In this document: positions 63,711 to 64,000 of the stretch, in pieces
Position numbering within the stretch: the stretch's first letter is position 1
How the letters are laid out: each line of letters opens with the position of its first letter
Assembly: GCA_009602735.1 (NCBI GenBank)
Contig: WELA01008947.1
Location: 181,271 to 245,270 of the forward strand
Length of the DNA stretch: 64,000 nucleotides
Source of the DNA: Mesotaenium endlicherianum
Taxonomy: Eukaryota; Streptophyta; Zygnematophyceae; Zygnematales; Mesotaeniaceae
Direction of reading: 5' to 3'
Notes under the pieces: generated by a model
What the model saw: only the letters and a program-made list of their open reading frames with translations
Database searches by the model: none
Told to the model about the DNA's origin: nothing
Position numbers and translations under genes: made by a program

Positions 63711-64000
63711 CTGCAATGAAGCAAGAGCCAGTGAGATAAGTGGCAACATGTGAGCAACAACCACAGAGGCCACAAGAAGCAGATAGCTCACGAACCGACA
63801 TTGACCAAATAACTGTTAGCAGTTGACTTCTTTTCTCTGAATATTGCATGCTCAGCTACTTAGCTGAAACTTTGAGTTGTACTCTCATAGGGACTAACTC
63901 ACTGCCATGCAGCGGCGACAGCAAAGCACGACGAAAAGCACAATATGGACATGAAATACTTCCTTAATACTTTCTCCAAGTTGCAGAGGGCGTAAGATAT
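63711..64000 (-). other. intron of the kinase gene
   Basis: Upstream of the exon beginning at 63710 (acceptor CTTCATTGCAG on the minus strand). No further kinase exon is recognisable before the window ends. Confidence 0.6.

Overview
The window reads as nuclear DNA of a green-lineage plant. Six host genes are spliced, GT-AG rich and typed to plant families: an organellar-type threonyl-tRNA synthetase, a COR27/COR28-like protein, a ten-helix EamA transporter, protein phosphatase inhibitor-2, a plant-type SEC14/CRAL-TRIO protein and a receptor-like cytoplasmic kinase of the PBS1 type. Long repeat-filled introns, a large Ty3/gypsy fraction and a mix of plant-only families suggest a streptophyte alga or an early-diverging land plant. 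Chara would fit, but that is inference; no marker in the window settles the species.

Layout. 1-31.6 kb is a gene island. ThrRS (+, 407-5967, 5' end outside the window) is followed by about 4.6 kb without genes that holds a long-TIR MITE; a shorter copy of the same MITE lies in a ThrRS intron. The COR27/28-like gene (+, 10588-14521) converges with the EamA transporter (-, 15605-19823). The transporter diverges from inhibitor-2 (+, 20937-23958), which converges with the SEC14-like gene (-, 25216-30857). For all of these except the first exon of inhibitor-2, the end of the COR-like gene and the transporter start codon, exon junctions could be placed by splice signals plus reading-frame continuity; summed coding lengths are multiples of three.

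31.6-60.0 kb is one nest of Ty3/gypsy fossils. Element A (about 31.63-58.08 kb) carries two other elements: B (37.85-45.70 kb, a chromovirus with an extra reading frame after pol) and C (47.66-54.62 kb, a chromovirus with LTRs, PBS, gag and pol that looks whole, flanked by a 5-bp target duplication). A solo LTR of family B sits in the right LTR of A, also with a 5-bp duplication. Two more head-to-tail LTR units of family A follow to about 60.02 kb. Element A ends its integrase frame with a PHD finger instead of the chromodomain seen in B and C.

60.0-62.7 kb is non-coding apart from a striking 317-bp inverted repeat (61884-62200). The window closes with the 3' exons of the kinase gene (-, 62689-63710, continuing beyond the window).

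The host genes do not form a pathway. Sequence gaps and single-N joins in the gene island coincide with G/C homopolymers (401 C in one intron), so part of the intron sequence is of doubtful assembly quality.
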